This document shows, in pieces, positions 46,451 through 55,934 of a DNA stretch of 64,000 bases. This DNA comes from Bacteroidales bacterium (GTDB taxonomy: Bacteria; Bacteroidota; Bacteroidia; Bacteroidales; WCHB1-69). The DNA lies in contig JAEEQE010000005.1 in the NCBI GenBank assembly GCA_016285145.1, positions 58,230 through 122,229 of the forward strand, given 5' to 3'. Each line of letters opens with the position of its first letter. The stretch's first letter is position 1. The notes below the pieces were generated by a model. The model was given only the letters and a program-made list of their open reading frames with translations, ran no database searches and was not told the DNA's origin. Made by a program: the position numbers and the translations under genes.

Positions 46451-47695
46451 TTGGAATTATCAAAACAGAAAACGGCCGGCTTCATCGCGTTGCGTTATGT
46501 TTTCTCGAAAAAGAAACATAATATCATCAACGTCATTTCCATTGTTTCCATGCTCGGTATCATGGTCAGTAGCGCGGCGCTCGTCGTGGTGCTGTCGGTG
46601 TTCAACGGCATGGAGGAGATGATCGGCGGATGGTTCAACTCGTTTAACCCGGATTTCAAAATCACCTTGGTGGAGGGCAAGTCCTTCCCCGTGGACTCGT
46701 TTCCGATGGACGCCCTGCGCCGGATGCCGGAAGTGGAGGCCGTGGATGAGGTGGTCAGCGATATGGCCCTCATTACCTATAACGACCGACAAGAACTCCT
46801 TACCATCAAAGGGGTAGGGGATGATTATGTTTCCAGAAACCGGTTGGACGAGATTCTCATAGACGGCAAATTCGCCTTGTGGCAGGGTGAACAGCCCTGT
46901 GTGGTTACGGGTGCCGTCGCTGCCGGCAAGCTCCAGATCAACCTGCTCAACTACGAGCTGATGAAGACCTATTATCCCAAAAGGACGAAAAAGAACTTGG
47001 CGCAGGCGACGGATGCCTTCAACACGCGCTATCTGTTCCCCACGGGTGTGTTTATGTCGAACACGAACTATGACAATGATGTCATCTTCTGCCCGATATC
47101 CTTTGCGCGCGACCTGATGCACTATGAAGGCGAGGTTACCTCCGTGGAAGTCAAGCTCCGCCCGTCAGCCCATTATGCAAAATGTCAGAAAAAGGTGGAG
47201 GAAATGGTGGGTCGTCGTTTCAAAGTCCAAAACAAATACCAGCAGGAGGCGTCTCTTTTCAAAACAATGCAGTCGGAAAAGCTCATCATTTATATCATTC
47301 TTGCATTCATTCTGTTGGTGGCCGCCTTCAATATCATCGGCTCGTTAGGTATGCTGATGTTGGAGAAGAAGGACGATATGGCGGTGCTGCGTCATCTGGG
47401 TGCCGGCGAATCGTTGATCCGGCGCGTGTTTCTGTATGAGGGCGTGGCTGTCTCGTTCGTGGGTGGATTGCTTGGGGTTCTGCTTGGCGTGGTGATCTGC
47501 CTGATACAGCAGTTTTTCCATGTGGTGAAAATCGGTGACGGCAGCACCGGCTACATCATCCCCTATTATCCTGTGCATATCCGTGTCGCGGATCTCCTTC
47601 TTGTGCTGCTTACAATCTTGATTGTGAGTTTGCTTACCTCGTTCCTGCCAGCCAGAAAATTGAAACAAGCCACCTCAAATCCCTATATGTCATGA
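46451..47695 (+). CDS. LolE/MacB-type ABC transporter permease
   Basis: The 414-residue product has an N-terminal membrane segment (about 25-50), a periplasmic domain (about 55-270) and three C-terminal membrane segments: LIIYIILAFILLVAAFNIIG, VAVSFVGGLLGVLLGVVICL and LLLVLLTILIVSLLTSFLPA. This is the FtsX/LolE topology used for lipoprotein release. Start is TTG, two bases after the rbfA stop; no ATG is available near the family N-terminus (FIALRYVFSKKK). It overlaps porZ by 4 bases (ATGA). The cognate ATPase (LolD) gene is not in the window. Confidence 0.88.
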   Translation: MELSKQKTAGFIALRYVFSKKKHNIINVISIVSMLGIMVSSAALVVVLSVFNGMEEMIGGWFNSFNPDFKITLVEGKSFPVDSFPMDALRRMPEVEAVDEVVSDMALITYNDRQELLTIKGVGDDYVSRNRLDEILIDGKFALWQGEQPCVVTGAVAAGKLQINLLNYELMKTYYPKRTKKNLAQATDAFNTRYLFPTGVFMSNTNYDNDVIFCPISFARDLMHYEGEVTSVEVKLRPSAHYAKCQKKVEEMVGRRFKVQNKYQQEASLFKTMQSEKLIIYIILAFILLVAAFNIIGSLGMLMLEKKDDMAVLRHLGAGESLIRRVFLYEGVAVSFVGGLLGVLLGVVICLIQQFFHVVKIGDGSTGYIIPYYPVHIRVADLLLVLLTILIVSLLTSFLPARKLKQATSNPYMS

Positions 47696-50052
47696 AGAAA
47701 CTGCTCTTTATACTCATTTGTTCGGGCTTGCTGCTGTCTTCGTTCGGCCAGATTTCGGTCGGGCGGTTCCGCAGCCATATCCCGATGCATGCCTTTCATT
47801 CCGTTGCGGTGGCCCCGGATTATGCGTATGCTGCCACCACCAACGGCATGATGCTGCTGGATTTGTCCACGATGGACGACAAGAAACCAGACCTGCAGTC
47901 ATGGACCAAGGTGGACGGCCTGTCTGACATTGACATCATCAAAATCTATTACGACGAACCCCATAAATGCCTGCTCGTCTGCTATCGGAATGGAAATCTG
48001 GATTTGATCAAGGAGGATGTATTGTATAATGTAAGTGACATCAAGAATAAAACCCTCAGTGGATCCAAGCAGCCTTCTCACATACGCGTGACGGGAGATG
48101 TGGCCTACATCTGTTATCCCTTCGGAGTGGTGCTGCTTGATTTGAACGACTTGTTGGTGCTGGATACATGGTTCACCAAACGGGACGGTCGGCAGTATGG
48201 CGTGACGGACTTTGCGAAAACGGACAATGAGTTCTATATCAGCACTTCCGGCGGCTTGTTCCACATTCGTGCCGATCATCCCAATCCGGCCAATTTCATG
48301 GAATGGGTTCAGGATGAGGCGGCTGGAGATACAGAATACGACCACATAGTTTTCTTCGGCGGAAAGCTCTTCGCCAATAAGAATACAAACAACCCCACAT
48401 CCGACAATCCTGTTCCTGACACACTTTTTGTGCAGGAAGGGACACGCTGGACCGCCACTGACTATGTGTCGTATGACCTGCGTTCGCTTACGGCTGCAAA
48501 CGGCCATTTGCTGATCGGCAACTGGGATCATATTGACATGCTGGATGATAACTTGAGTCTGGAGAAAACGTATCACTGGTATCAGTCTTACGCATATCCC
48601 GACAATCAGGAATCGTTTTTGCGAGGCAAATACATCTGGGTGGCTGATAACCGGTATGGGCTTGTCCGCATCCAGATGGAAGATGAGAGTTACAAAATCT
48701 TCACGGAGAGTGGCCCATATGCGGGTAGCGTGGAAGGCATCAGTTGTGAGAAGGGTGTGGTGGCGGTGGTGCCTGGCTCGCGCAAGGGACCGGCGTACAC
48801 TCAGGGGTTCCAGTACCCGTCTGTTAGCTGGTTCGTCAACCAGAATTGGGACTATGCTGTGAATTTCCGCGATTATGATCCGTTGCACACCACCTTCGAC
48901 CTTACGAATGTGGTCATCAATCCCAATAACGAATCGGAATGTTATGTGGCATCGTGGGGCAACGGCCTCTTCCGTTGTGTGAATCATGAAGTCGTGGAGC
49001 ATTACACCCCGCAAAACAGCATCCTCGACTCCACCGCAAACGGTTGGGTGTTCGTGTCGGGGCTGGCATACGACAATCATGGCAATATCTGGATGACAAA
49101 CAGCCAGTGTGACAATATGTTGAAGATGATGGAGCCCGACGGCACGTGGCACGAGTACAACATCACCCAAGGGGTGCTGACGGCTTCCCCCGCTGGTGTG
49201 GTGGCTGAAAACCTGCTGATTGATTCCCGTGGGTACAAATGGGTGAACTTCCCCCGCGACGACAATGTAAACCGTTATCATCTGGTGGCTTTCACGGAAA
49301 GCGGAACCTACGATAACCCTGGGGACGATAAGTTCGTGCGTATCAATATGAATGCCGCCTCCGAAGTCAACTCCACTAACGTTTTTTGTGTGGCAGAGGA
49401 CTTGGATGGGGAGATTTGGATTGGCACTGACAAGGGCATCAAGGTGATCTATTATCCTGATAAGGTTTTCGATGGCAATGTCTATCCCAAAAACATCCTT
49501 TTGGAGCAGGATGGATACACGTCTGTACTATTCGAGTTTGAGGAGGTTACTGCCATTGCGGTGGATGGCGCGAACCGCAAGTGGGTGGGCACGAGCAAGG
49601 GAGGTGTTTTCCTGATCAGCGAAGACGGTACGGAGGAGCTGCTTCATTTCACCGCAGAAGACCATCCGCTGTTTTCCAACCAGATTTCCTCTATCGGCAT
49701 TGATCCCCTGAGTGGGGAAGTCTTCTTCGGAAGCACCAAAGGACTGGTCAGCTACCGTGGAGCGGCCACGCATGGCTCAGAAGATTACAGCGATTTGATG
49801 GTTTTCCCCAATCCGGTACGGCACGGCTATACTGGTCCGGTGGCAGTGAAAGGTTTGAAGAGCAATTCGTTGTGTAAGATAACAGACTCTGCTGGACGAT
49901 TGGTGTGGCAGGGCTATAGCAACGGTGGCGAGCTGGTATGGAATTGCTTGGACCATTTTGGCAGACGTCCGGCCACGGGAGTCTATTATGTGATGGCCTC
50001 CGACGAGAACGGCAAGGAGAAGATTGTCTCCAAAATCCTGTTTGTACATTAG
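47692..50052 (+). CDS. porZ: PorZ-like type IX secretion system surface component
   Basis: The 786-residue product has a signal peptide (MKKLLFILICSGLLLSSFGQ), then beta-propeller repeats of the two-component-regulator type (for example HSVAVAPDYAYAATTNGMML, GEIWIGTDKGIKVIYYPD, NRKWVGTSKGGVFLISEDG), and a C-terminal domain beginning DLMVFPNPVRHGYTGPVAVKG. Size and architecture match PorZ of Porphyromonas gingivalis, a surface protein of the type IX sortase complex that presents anionic LPS. The position before recO also fits. It would serve the T9SS cargo proteins encoded elsewhere in this window. The alternative is a generic propeller protein with a type A sorting domain. Confidence 0.75.
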   Translation: MKKLLFILICSGLLLSSFGQISVGRFRSHIPMHAFHSVAVAPDYAYAATTNGMMLLDLSTMDDKKPDLQSWTKVDGLSDIDIIKIYYDEPHKCLLVCYRNGNLDLIKEDVLYNVSDIKNKTLSGSKQPSHIRVTGDVAYICYPFGVVLLDLNDLLVLDTWFTKRDGRQYGVTDFAKTDNEFYISTSGGLFHIRADHPNPANFMEWVQDEAAGDTEYDHIVFFGGKLFANKNTNNPTSDNPVPDTLFVQEGTRWTATDYVSYDLRSLTAANGHLLIGNWDHIDMLDDNLSLEKTYHWYQSYAYPDNQESFLRGKYIWVADNRYGLVRIQMEDESYKIFTESGPYAGSVEGISCEKGVVAVVPGSRKGPAYTQGFQYPSVSWFVNQNWDYAVNFRDYDPLHTTFDLTNVVINPNNESECYVASWGNGLFRCVNHEVVEHYTPQNSILDSTANGWVFVSGLAYDNHGNIWMTNSQCDNMLKMMEPDGTWHEYNITQGVLTASPAGVVAENLLIDSRGYKWVNFPRDDNVNRYHLVAFTESGTYDNPGDDKFVRINMNAASEVNSTNVFCVAEDLDGEIWIGTDKGIKVIYYPDKVFDGNVYPKNILLEQDGYTSVLFEFEEVTAIAVDGANRKWVGTSKGGVFLISEDGTEELLHFTAEDHPLFSNQISSIGIDPLSGEVFFGSTKGLVSYRGAATHGSEDYSDLMVFPNPVRHGYTGPVAVKGLKSNSLCKITDSAGRLVWQGYSNGGELVWNCLDHFGRRPATGVYYVMASDENGKEKIVSKILFVH

Positions 50053-50065
50053 AAAAGAGCGTGTT

Positions 50066-50779
50066 ATGCTGATTAACACCAAGGGCATAATCCTACATTC
50101 GACGAAATATTCCGACACCTCATTGGTGGTGAAAATCTATACGGAGGCGCGGGGTACGCAGTCGTTCATCGTGAAAGGGGTTTTCGGGAAAAAGGGCAAG
50201 TTGCGTCCTGCGTTTTTCTCCTCCTTGGCATTGGTGAATCTCACGTTCGACGACAATCCGCGCCATAATTTGAAATACATTCGCGAGATGTCTCTTCAGC
50301 AAACGCCCTCGGACCTGTCCTTTGATCCAGTGCGCAGTTCCATCTTGATGTTTTACAATGAGTTGTTGTATAAACTACTGCCTGAAGCAGGGGAGGATGT
50401 TGTGCTGTTCCATTTTCTGGAGCAGGAGATAACGGATGTGGCCGGGGCGGGGGAACTCTTTCCTGACCGGCCGTTGCGCTTTATGATCCGGTTGAGTGTG
50501 GTGCTGGGTTTTTTCCCGGAAAACAATTATTCGGAAAAGGAATGCCATTTTTCCTTGGCAGAAGGCCGTTTCCAGTCCTATTATGTGGATGAACGCAATG
50601 ATCTTCCGGAGGATGAAAGTCGCTACCTGTCGCAGCTGATATGTGATGACGGGATGGTGCGGGCGGATCGCACCTTGCGGAACAGTTTGCTCCGGTATCT
50701 TATACAATATTATATAATACATAACGAGCAGATCAGGACCATCGAGTCGGTGGATGTGCTGGCTGCTGTTTTGCATTAG
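50066..50779 (+). CDS. recO: DNA repair protein RecO
   Basis: The 237-residue product has the RecO N-terminal OB fold (INTKGIILHSTKYSDTSLVV, YTEARGTQSFIVKGVFGKKG) and the helical C-terminal domain. RecO loads RecA onto single-stranded DNA with RecR in gap repair. The zinc cluster cysteines are not evident, as in many Bacteroidetes. The ATG at 50066 (MLINTKG) is chosen by alignment to the family; an upstream in-frame ATG lies inside porZ. Confidence 0.92.
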   Translation: MLINTKGIILHSTKYSDTSLVVKIYTEARGTQSFIVKGVFGKKGKLRPAFFSSLALVNLTFDDNPRHNLKYIREMSLQQTPSDLSFDPVRSSILMFYNELLYKLLPEAGEDVVLFHFLEQEITDVAGAGELFPDRPLRFMIRLSVVLGFFPENNYSEKECHFSLAEGRFQSYYVDERNDLPEDESRYLSQLICDDGMVRADRTLRNSLLRYLIQYYIIHNEQIRTIESVDVLAAVLH

Positions 50780-50798
50780 GATTAATCGAATTTATTCG

Positions 50799-50806
50799 TA
50801 TTTTTG
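50799..50806 (+). promoter_or_regulatory. -7 element of obgE
   Basis: TATTTTTG fits TAnnTTTG, 23 bases before the obgE ATG at 50829. Confidence 0.55.
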
Positions 50807-50828
50807 CGCCGGTAAAAACAATAAGGAA

Positions 50829-51848
50829 ATGGGTGAAGAACAATTTATCGATTATGTGAAGATTTTCTGCCGTTCGGGCAATGGTGGGTCGGGATCGGCG
50901 CACCTGGCGCATACGGCACGTAACCCGAAGGCCGGTCCTGACGGTGGCGATGGTGGCAAGGGTGGCAGCGTCATCCTGAAGGCCAACCGCAACCTGTGGA
51001 CGCTGCTGCATCTGCGCTACACCAAGCACATCTTTGCAGAGAACGGTGGAAATGGGCAGAAGAACAAATGCTTTGGCAAGAATGGTGAGAATGCGTACAT
51101 TGAGGTGCCCCTCGGCACGGTGGTGCGTATGGTTGACACTGACGAGTTTGTCGGGGAGGTGCTGGAAGATGGCGAGGAACTGGTGGTGATGAAAGGCGGA
51201 CGGGGCGGCCTCGGCAATGTGCATTTCAAAAGTCCCACCATGCAGACACCACGTTTCGCACAGCCGGGTGAGGAAGGCGTGGAAGGTTGGATAAGCTTGG
51301 AACTCAAAGTGTTGGCGGATGTGGGCCTCGTGGGTTTCCCGAATGCCGGCAAGTCCACCCTGATCAGCCAATTGTCAAATGCGAAACCTAAAATCGCCAA
51401 CTATCCCTTCACCACGCTAACGCCCAATCTCGGTATGGTGGCTTACCGTGACTTCCAGTCGTTCGTCATCGCCGATATTCCTGGCATTATCGAAGGTGCC
51501 TCTGAAGGCAAGGGCATTGGTCTGCGTTTTTTGCGCCATATCGAGCGCAACTCGGTGCTGCTTTATATGATCCCCGTAGTCTCGGAGGAGGGACTTCGCA
51601 CGGCGGATGAGATTGTGCGCGAGTGGAACATCCTCCGCCATGAACTGGAGGCTTATAATGATGAGTTGCTTGACAAACGGTACCTTGTCGCTCTCACCAA
51701 ATGTGACCTCACCACCCCCGAGGAGGTGGAACGGATTTTGACAAATCTTCCGAAAAATATTCCCGTTATGAACATTTCATCCTTGACAAATCTGCATCTC
51801 ACAGAGCTTAAGGACCGCCTTTGGACGCTTTTAACCTCAGAGGATTAA
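50829..51848 (+). CDS. obgE: Obg-family GTPase
   Basis: The 339-residue product has the glycine-rich Obg domain (about 1-160, with GGNGQKNKCFGKNGENAYIE), then the G domain with GFPNAGKSTLISQLSNAKP (P-loop), TTLTPNLGMV, DIPGIIEGASEGKGIGLRFL (G3) and TKCD (G4). There is no C-terminal OCT domain. Obg binds the 50S subunit and couples ribosome maturation to the stringent response. Start at 50829 (MGEEQFIDYVKI) fits the promoter and the family; the in-frame upstream stretch is inside recO and the promoter. Confidence 0.96.
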   Translation: MGEEQFIDYVKIFCRSGNGGSGSAHLAHTARNPKAGPDGGDGGKGGSVILKANRNLWTLLHLRYTKHIFAENGGNGQKNKCFGKNGENAYIEVPLGTVVRMVDTDEFVGEVLEDGEELVVMKGGRGGLGNVHFKSPTMQTPRFAQPGEEGVEGWISLELKVLADVGLVGFPNAGKSTLISQLSNAKPKIANYPFTTLTPNLGMVAYRDFQSFVIADIPGIIEGASEGKGIGLRFLRHIERNSVLLYMIPVVSEEGLRTADEIVREWNILRHELEAYNDELLDKRYLVALTKCDLTTPEEVERILTNLPKNIPVMNISSLTNLHLTELKDRLWTLLTSED

Positions 51849-51919
51849 TTTCTATTATACTGATTGTCAAGAATATAATATTAAATCAAATATAAAACGA
51901 AAAAAAAACACAAACAGAG

Positions 51920-51949
51920 TTGACATATTGAAAAAAAAGTGTATTTTTG
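51920..51949 (+). promoter_or_regulatory. Promoter of rpmG-DUF4295
   Basis: A -33 TTG (51920-51922) and a -7 TATTTTTG (51942-51949) are separated by 19 bases, the consensus spacing. It lies directly before rpmG, so rpmB is not co-transcribed here. Confidence 0.7.
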
Positions 51950-51985
51950 CGCCGTTAAAGAACGAAAGAAAAAGGAGATAGAAAA

Positions 51986-52174
51986 ATGGCAAAGAAAGTA
52001 AAAGAAGCTCGTCAACAGGTTATCCTGGAATGTACGGAACAGAAGGCAAGTGGGGTTCCGGGCATGTCAAGATATATCACGACGAAAAACAGAAAGAACA
52101 CGCCTGACAGATTGGAATTGATGAAATACAATCCGTATCTGAAGAAAATGACGTTACACAAAGAAGTTAAATAA
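51986..52174 (+). CDS. rpmG: 50S ribosomal protein L33
   Basis: The 62-residue product reads [18 protein letters not shown] and ends MTLHKEVK, with [23 protein letters not shown] typical of L33. The zinc-cysteine pairs are mostly lost (one cysteine remains). In many Bacteroidetes rpmB precedes rpmG; here the promoter is directly upstream and rpmB is absent. DUF4295 follows after 15 bases. Confidence 0.95.
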   Translation: MAKKVKEARQQVILECTEQKASGVPGMSRYITTKNRKNTPDRLELMKYNPYLKKMTLHKEVK

Positions 52175-52189
52175 TAAAATCGAAGAGAG

Positions 52190-52345
52190 ATGGCAAAGAA
52201 GGTTGTTGCAACATTGAAAAGAGAAGGTGGCGTTACCTATACGCGCGTCGTGAGAATGGAACGCTCACCGAAGACGGGAGCTTACACCTTTAAAGAGGCT
52301 GTAGTTGACTCCTCCACTGTAAAAGACTTTTTGGCTAAAAAGTAA
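52190..52345 (+). CDS. DUF4295 small ribosome-associated-context protein
   Basis: A 51-codon gene, MAKKVVATLKREGGVTYTRV... ending FLAKK. DUF4295 proteins are a Bacteroidetes-specific family always found between rpmG and ftsY. They are basic and of ribosomal-protein size, so a ribosomal role is suspected but unproven. A strong terminator follows at 52371. Confidence 0.9.
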   Translation: MAKKVVATLKREGGVTYTRVVRMERSPKTGAYTFKEAVVDSSTVKDFLAKK

Positions 52346-52370
52346 TATTTTGTTTTCATGGTTGAAGAAA

Positions 52371-52398
52371 GGTTCCCCCTCCCGGGGGAGCCTTTTTT
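52371..52398 (+). terminator. Terminator after rpmG-DUF4295
   Basis: GGTTCCCCC and GGGGGAGCC form a 9-bp stem with a four-base loop, followed by six T. Confidence 0.85.
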
Positions 52399-52436
52399 CG
52401 TTTGGGGAGGGTACATCCTCGTATTGTTTTTTTCGC

Positions 52437-52444
52437 TATCTTTG
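52437..52444 (+). promoter_or_regulatory. -7 element of ftsY
   Basis: TATCTTTG matches TAnnTTTG, 51 bases before the ftsY ATG at 52496. Confidence 0.55.
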
Positions 52445-52495
52445 CAACTGCATTTTTCCCCGCTTCGGCGGGCGTTATTTCTAAACTTTTCACGC

Positions 52496-53455
52496 ATGGG
52501 ATTCTTTTCTATATTTTCAAAAGAGAAAAAAAAGGAACTGGATGAAGGCCTCCAGAAATCCAAGGAGAGCTTTTTCGCAAAACTCGCTAAAACGGTGGTG
52601 GGGAAGTCCAAGGTGGACGACGATGTGCTGGACCGTTTGGAGGAAGTGTTGGTTACCTCGGATGTGGGTGTGGAGACCACACTCCGCATCATTGAACGTA
52701 TTGAGAGTCGCGTTTCGCGTGACAAGTACATTGGTACCGAGCAGCTTAATTCCATTCTGAAAGAGGAAATAGCAGGCCTGTTGTTGGAAAACGATATCGA
52801 GAAGGCCAACGATTTTGTAATCCCGAAGTTGGAAACCCCTTATGTGGTTCTCGTGGTGGGCGTGAACGGTGTGGGCAAAACCACCACCATTGGCAAGTTA
52901 GCCTACCAGTTCAAGAAAAAGGGCTACTCGGTCACGCTGGGTGCCGCCGACACGTTCCGTGCCGCTGCCATCGAGCAGTTGGAGGCGTGGGCCAAACGCG
53001 CTGACGTGCCCATTGTCACCCAGAAGATGGGTGCCGACCCGGCGGCGGTGGCTTACGACACCGTTGCATCCGCCATCGCCCGAAAGAGCGATGTGGTCAT
53101 CATTGACACGGCCGGCCGTCTGCACAACAAGACCAACCTGATGAACGAACTCATCAAGATCAAGAACGTGATACGCAAGCTGGTGCCTGAAGGGCCGCAT
53201 GAGGTACTGCTGGTCCTCGACGGCTCTACAGGTCAAAATGCTTTTGAACAAGCCCGCCAGTTTTGCGCCGCCACGGAAGTCAATGCACTGGCCATCACTA
53301 AACTGGACGGTACCGCCAAGGGCGGCGTGGTCATCGGTATCTCCGACCAGTTCAAAATCCCCATCAAATATATCGGTGTGGGCGAGAAAATCGACCAGCT
53401 GCAGGTATTCAACCGTGCCGAGTTTGTGGATTCCCTGTTCCCCGATAACTGGTAA
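52496..53455 (+). CDS. ftsY: Signal recognition particle receptor FtsY
   Basis: The 319-residue product is the SRP receptor GTPase. It starts MGFFSIFSKEKKKEL, with a short N-terminal basic region, then the N domain and the G domain: VVGVNGVGKTTTIGKLA (P-loop), AADTFRAAAIEQLEAWA, IDTAGRLHNKTNLMNEL (G3) and TKLDGTAKGGVVI (G4-G5). It targets ribosome-nascent chain complexes to SecYEG. Start at 52496 is chosen because upstream in-frame sequence contains the terminator and promoter. It is followed after 35 bases by the ispH-purH reading frame. Confidence 0.96.
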   Translation: MGFFSIFSKEKKKELDEGLQKSKESFFAKLAKTVVGKSKVDDDVLDRLEEVLVTSDVGVETTLRIIERIESRVSRDKYIGTEQLNSILKEEIAGLLLENDIEKANDFVIPKLETPYVVLVVGVNGVGKTTTIGKLAYQFKKKGYSVTLGAADTFRAAAIEQLEAWAKRADVPIVTQKMGADPAAVAYDTVASAIARKSDVVIIDTAGRLHNKTNLMNELIKIKNVIRKLVPEGPHEVLLVLDGSTGQNAFEQARQFCAATEVNALAITKLDGTAKGGVVIGISDQFKIPIKYIGVGEKIDQLQVFNRAEFVDSLFPDNW

Positions 53456-53490
53456 AACATCATTTGAAAATACTTTAACATCCGAATACT

Positions 53491-55902
53491 TTGCAAGTTA
53501 CCATCGACCACAATTCGGGATTCTGCTTCGGAGTGATTCACGCCATCCAAACGGCGGAGAAATACCTGTCGGAGCACGACACCCTCTATTGTCTGGGCGA
53601 TATTGTGCATAACAATGAGGAGGTGAAACGGCTCACAAACCTCGGCTTGCGGGTCATTCGCTATGAGCAGTTCCGCCAGTTGCGCGACACTACCGTGCTG
53701 ATACGCGCCCACGGCGAGCCGCCGCAAACCTATCAGACGGCTAAAGAAAACAACATCACCCTCATAGATGCCACTTGTCCGGTGGTGTTGAAACTGCAAC
53801 AGCGCATCGCCGACTTCTATCGAAACCCTGAAAATGCGGATATACAAATTCTTATTTTCGGGAAGAAAGGCCATGCCGAGGTGGTGGGTCTGATGGGACA
53901 GGCCGACAACCGCGTAATCGTGATTTCTTCGTTAGAAGAGATTGACCGAATCGATTACCAGCGCCCGGCTATGCTCTATTCTCAGACGACACAAGGCCTT
54001 GAGCCGTATTATCAGCTAATTGGGCTGATCAAGGAACGCTACGAGGCCGTCGGCCATGGCGACATGTTCCATTATGCTGACACGATTTGCCGGAAAGTGG
54101 CCAACCGTACGGATGAAATCGCCGCCTTCGCCCGTCAGCACGACGCTGTCCTCTTCGTGTCGGGTGAACAGAGCTCCAACGGTCTCTATCTGTTCGACAT
54201 CTGTAAAAAAAACAATCCAAACAGCTATATGGTTTCCCATGCCGGCCAGATTGGCGCCCTGAACTTGACAGGCTACCAGTCGGTGGGCATCTGTGGTGCC
54301 ACTTCCACGCCCATGTGGCTGATGGAGGAGTGTAAAAATTTGATTATCAATAAACAACAAAACAATATGAAAAGAGCCATTATCAGCGTAAGCGACAAAA
54401 CCGGCATCGTACCTTTCGCCGCCGGACTTATAGAAGCAGGTTATGAGATCATCTCTACCGGCGGAACAAAAAAGGCCCTGGATGCAGCAGGTCTTAAAAC
54501 CATTGGAATCAGTGAGATCACGGGATTTCCGGAGATTATGGACGGGCGTGTGAAAACCCTGCATCCGAAAGTGCATGGCGGCTTGTTAGCCATCCGTGAT
54601 AATGAGAAACACCAACAGGAGATGCGCGAGAACGGCATTGAACCCATCGATATGATAGTGGTGAATCTTTATCCGTTCAAGCAAACCATTGAAAAGCCGG
54701 ATGTTACATATGAAGATGCCATCGAGAATATCGACATTGGCGGTCCCACCATGCTGCGCAGTGCCGCCAAGAACCACAAATTCGTCACGGTGGTGGTGGA
54801 TGCCGGCGATTACGACGCGGTGTTGGCGGAAATCAAGGAGCACGGCGACACCACGTTTGAGACGCGCCGCCGTCTGGCCGCCAAGGTCTTCCGGCACACG
54901 GCTTCGTACGACAGCTATATCTCCGCTTACCTGACAGAACAGGCGGGTGAGTGCGAGCCGGAAAGCCTTACGATGACCTTTACGCGCAAGCAGAGCCTGC
55001 GATATGGCGAGAATCCCCATCAGGAGGCCACTTTCTATGCGGGGAAAAAGCAAGGCTATTCCATCGCTTGGGCCGAGCAGCTGCATGGCAAGGAATTGTC
55101 GTACAATAATATACAGGATGCAGATGCCACCTTGCAGATTCTGAAAGAGTTCAAAGAGCCGGCCATGGTGGCTGTGAAGCACAAGAATCCCTGTGGGGTG
55201 GGCTTGGGCTCCAATGCCTTGGAGGCATGGCAGCGCGCATACGAGGCGGACCCGGTGTCCATCTTCGGTGGCATCGTGGCCTCCAATCGCGAAATCGACC
55301 TGCCCACGGCGGAAGCCATGAAGCCGGTCTTCCTCGAAATCATCCTCGCCCCGAGCTTCACCCAAGAGGCCTTTGACCATCTTGCCACCAAGAAGAATAT
55401 CCGTCTGATGACCTTCGACCCAAGCACGGAAAACAGCGATGATAAGATGTTCATCAGTGTGCGCGGCGGCATGTTGCAGCAGACTATTGACAACAAGTCC
55501 ACGGAGGATTATGCGCTGAACGTTGTTACCGAGAAAAAGCCGACGGAGCAGGAATACGAAGACCTGTTTTTGGCGATGAAGATCTGCAAGCACGTACGTT
55601 CCAATGCGATAACGGTGGCCAAGGATGGCAAGATTGCCGGCATTGGGGCAGGACAGATGAACAGGGTAGGGGCCGCTCATATTGCCTTCGAGGAAGCCAA
55701 AGCCAAGGGTATCACTTCCGGACTTTGCCTGGCCTCCGATGCGTTCTTCCCCTTCGATGATGTGGTGAAGATGGCCGCCCAATACGGCGTTACGGCTATC
55801 ATCCAGCCCGGCGGCTCTGTGCGCGATGAGGATTCCATCAAGGCCTGCAATGAGTTGGGCATCGCGATGGTGTTCACGGGAGTGAGACATTTTAAGCACT
55901 GA
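53491..55902 (+). CDS. ispH-purH: In-frame IspH-PurH fusion (HMBPP reductase + AICAR formyltransferase/IMP cyclohydrolase)
   Basis: A single 803-codon frame joins two complete enzymes. Residues 1-285 are IspH (4-hydroxy-3-methylbut-2-enyl diphosphate reductase, last step of the MEP pathway): SGFCFGV (first Fe-S cysteine), IDATCPVV, VSGEQSSNGLYLFDICKK and CGATSTPMWLMEE. Start is TTG; no ATG exists in frame before it. Residues 293-803 are PurH (last two steps of IMP synthesis), from MKRAIISVSDKTGIVPFAAG to FTGVRHFKH, full length (511 residues). The join is ECKNLIINKQQNNMKRA, without a stop. An internal ATG at 54367 with an A-rich leader could allow separate PurH synthesis. Stops occur in both other frames at the join, so a one-base error in the AAAAA run is possible. 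Confidence 0.85.
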   Translation: MQVTIDHNSGFCFGVIHAIQTAEKYLSEHDTLYCLGDIVHNNEEVKRLTNLGLRVIRYEQFRQLRDTTVLIRAHGEPPQTYQTAKENNITLIDATCPVVLKLQQRIADFYRNPENADIQILIFGKKGHAEVVGLMGQADNRVIVISSLEEIDRIDYQRPAMLYSQTTQGLEPYYQLIGLIKERYEAVGHGDMFHYADTICRKVANRTDEIAAFARQHDAVLFVSGEQSSNGLYLFDICKKNNPNSYMVSHAGQIGALNLTGYQSVGICGATSTPMWLMEECKNLIINKQQNNMKRAIISVSDKTGIVPFAAGLIEAGYEIISTGGTKKALDAAGLKTIGISEITGFPEIMDGRVKTLHPKVHGGLLAIRDNEKHQQEMRENGIEPIDMIVVNLYPFKQTIEKPDVTYEDAIENIDIGGPTMLRSAAKNHKFVTVVVDAGDYDAVLAEIKEHGDTTFETRRRLAAKVFRHTASYDSYISAYLTEQAGECEPESLTMTFTRKQSLRYGENPHQEATFYAGKKQGYSIAWAEQLHGKELSYNNIQDADATLQILKEFKEPAMVAVKHKNPCGVGLGSNALEAWQRAYEADPVSIFGGIVASNREIDLPTAEAMKPVFLEIILAPSFTQEAFDHLATKKNIRLMTFDPSTENSDDKMFISVRGGMLQQTIDNKSTEDYALNVVTEKKPTEQEYEDLFLAMKICKHVRSNAITVAKDGKIAGIGAGQMNRVGAAHIAFEEAKAKGITSGLCLASDAFFPFDDVVKMAAQYGVTAIIQPGGSVRDEDSIKACNELGIAMVFTGVRHFKH

Positions 55903-55906
55903 GATC

Positions 55907-55934
55907 GGCTGTTAGCCGTTAGCTATTAGGTTTT
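55907..55934. repeat. Left 7-bp array flanking the second S23 gene
   Basis: In-phase heptamers: GGCTGTT, AGCCGTT, AGCTATT, AGGTTTT. It begins four bases after the purH stop and covers the stop codon of the S23 pseudogene (55926-55928, minus strand). It is the inverted counterpart of 56361-56409. Confidence 0.75.

Noticed and set aside
47899-49281. A 460-codon minus-strand open frame
   Set aside because: Antisense to porZ, no protein-like motifs, no promoter.
52358-52495. N-terminal extension of ftsY
   Set aside because: The in-frame stretch contains a strong terminator and the ftsY promoter; MGFFSIFSK is the family start.
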